Assembly: GCF_024362405.1 (NCBI RefSeq)
Contig: NZ_CP101454.1
Location: 1,674,001 to 1,738,000 of the forward strand
From: Halorarius litoreus
GTDB lineage: Archaea > Halobacteriota > Halobacteria > Halobacteriales > Haloarculaceae
DNA: 64,000 nt
Direction of reading: 5' to 3'
A program made the translations under genes and the position numbers. Positions 63,802 through 64,000 of this stretch are shown here, in pieces. The notes under the pieces were generated by a model that was not told where the DNA came from, did not search any database, and saw nothing but the letters and a program-made list of their open reading frames with translations. Within the stretch, counting starts at the first letter, position 1; every line of letters starts with the position of its first letter.

Positions 63802-64000
63802 ATGGGCTACCACCTCGTCGACCCTGACGACCTCGACCAGTGGGACGACCGCCCGGCCGACGTCCGGTCGCTGAGCGTCGCCGCGGGCTACGACTACCAG
63901 GGCTCGAAGCTCGGCGTCCGTGTCTACGAACTCGCCCCCGGCGAGCAGTCTGGGTTGGCGTACCACTACCACGACGAGCAGGTCGAGCTGTTCTTCGTGC
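63802..64000 (+). CDS. Cupin-domain protein, 5' part (3' end outside window)
   Basis: 66 residues from the ATG at 63802 to the window edge. The segment GVRVYELAPGEQSGLAYHYH followed by DEQVELFFV matches the first cupin motif, with two His and a Glu for metal binding. Function cannot be told from the fragment. Confidence 0.8.
   Translation, partial: MGYHLVDPDDLDQWDDRPADVRSLSVAAGYDYQGSKLGVRVYELAPGEQSGLAYHYHDEQVELFFV

Overview
The window reads as chromosomal DNA of a haloarchaeon (class Halobacteria). It has high GC, acidic proteins, archaeal TATA boxes 25-30 nt upstream of leaderless starts, a TFB gene, archaeosine (queDEC) genes and many families typical of Halobacteria. No rRNA or CRISPR array was seen. 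One tRNA gene is present (Arg, anticodon CCG).

Layout. 1-886 is the end of an MFS transporter. About 1650-12750 looks like plasmid- or integrative-element-derived DNA: a large conjugation-type P-loop ATPase with a partner gene, two toxin-antitoxin modules (VapBC; winged-helix plus MazF), a zinc-ribbon protein, an extra TFB, a winged-helix/partner pair, and a broken second copy of that partner. GC-rich spacers with perfect inverted or direct repeats separate these genes.

12980-33596 looks like a defence island: a HEPN-domain protein, a small winged-helix gene, a three-gene operon resembling DptF-DptG-DptH (the restriction half of DNA phosphorothioation systems) with no dnd modification genes in view, an HNH endonuclease, an AddAB/RexAB-type helicase-nuclease pair, and a two-gene CARF sensor plus PIN nuclease operon with no CRISPR locus in view. 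These are the best candidates for an undescribed system.

33797-43744 is metabolic: a PEP-synthase/rifampin-phosphotransferase-like protein; a sodium:solute symporter with a small membrane partner; and, convergent with it, an overlapping operon of degradative class II HMG-CoA reductase, AtuA, an AtuA-partner and an unknown protein. That operon is consistent with catabolism of mevalonate or a branched acyl-CoA. An HD hydrolase and an Lrp/AsnC regulator follow.

44179-48188 is a DabB-DabA inorganic-carbon uptake operon with a short upstream reading frame. 48219-57136 holds an MBL hydrolase, a PD-(D/E)XK-like protein, two similar small membrane proteins around an ArsR-type regulator, an alpha/beta hydrolase and the queD-queE-queC archaeosine operon. 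At 57454-58432 a Tat-type beta-helix protein is put out of frame by an eight-C tract. 58522-61104 contains a nuclease-like protein with two repeated modules, tRNA-Arg and a stand-alone TnpB element. The window ends with AEC and MATE transporters and the start of a cupin gene.

Functions were assigned from motifs and remembered family features only; no database search was run.
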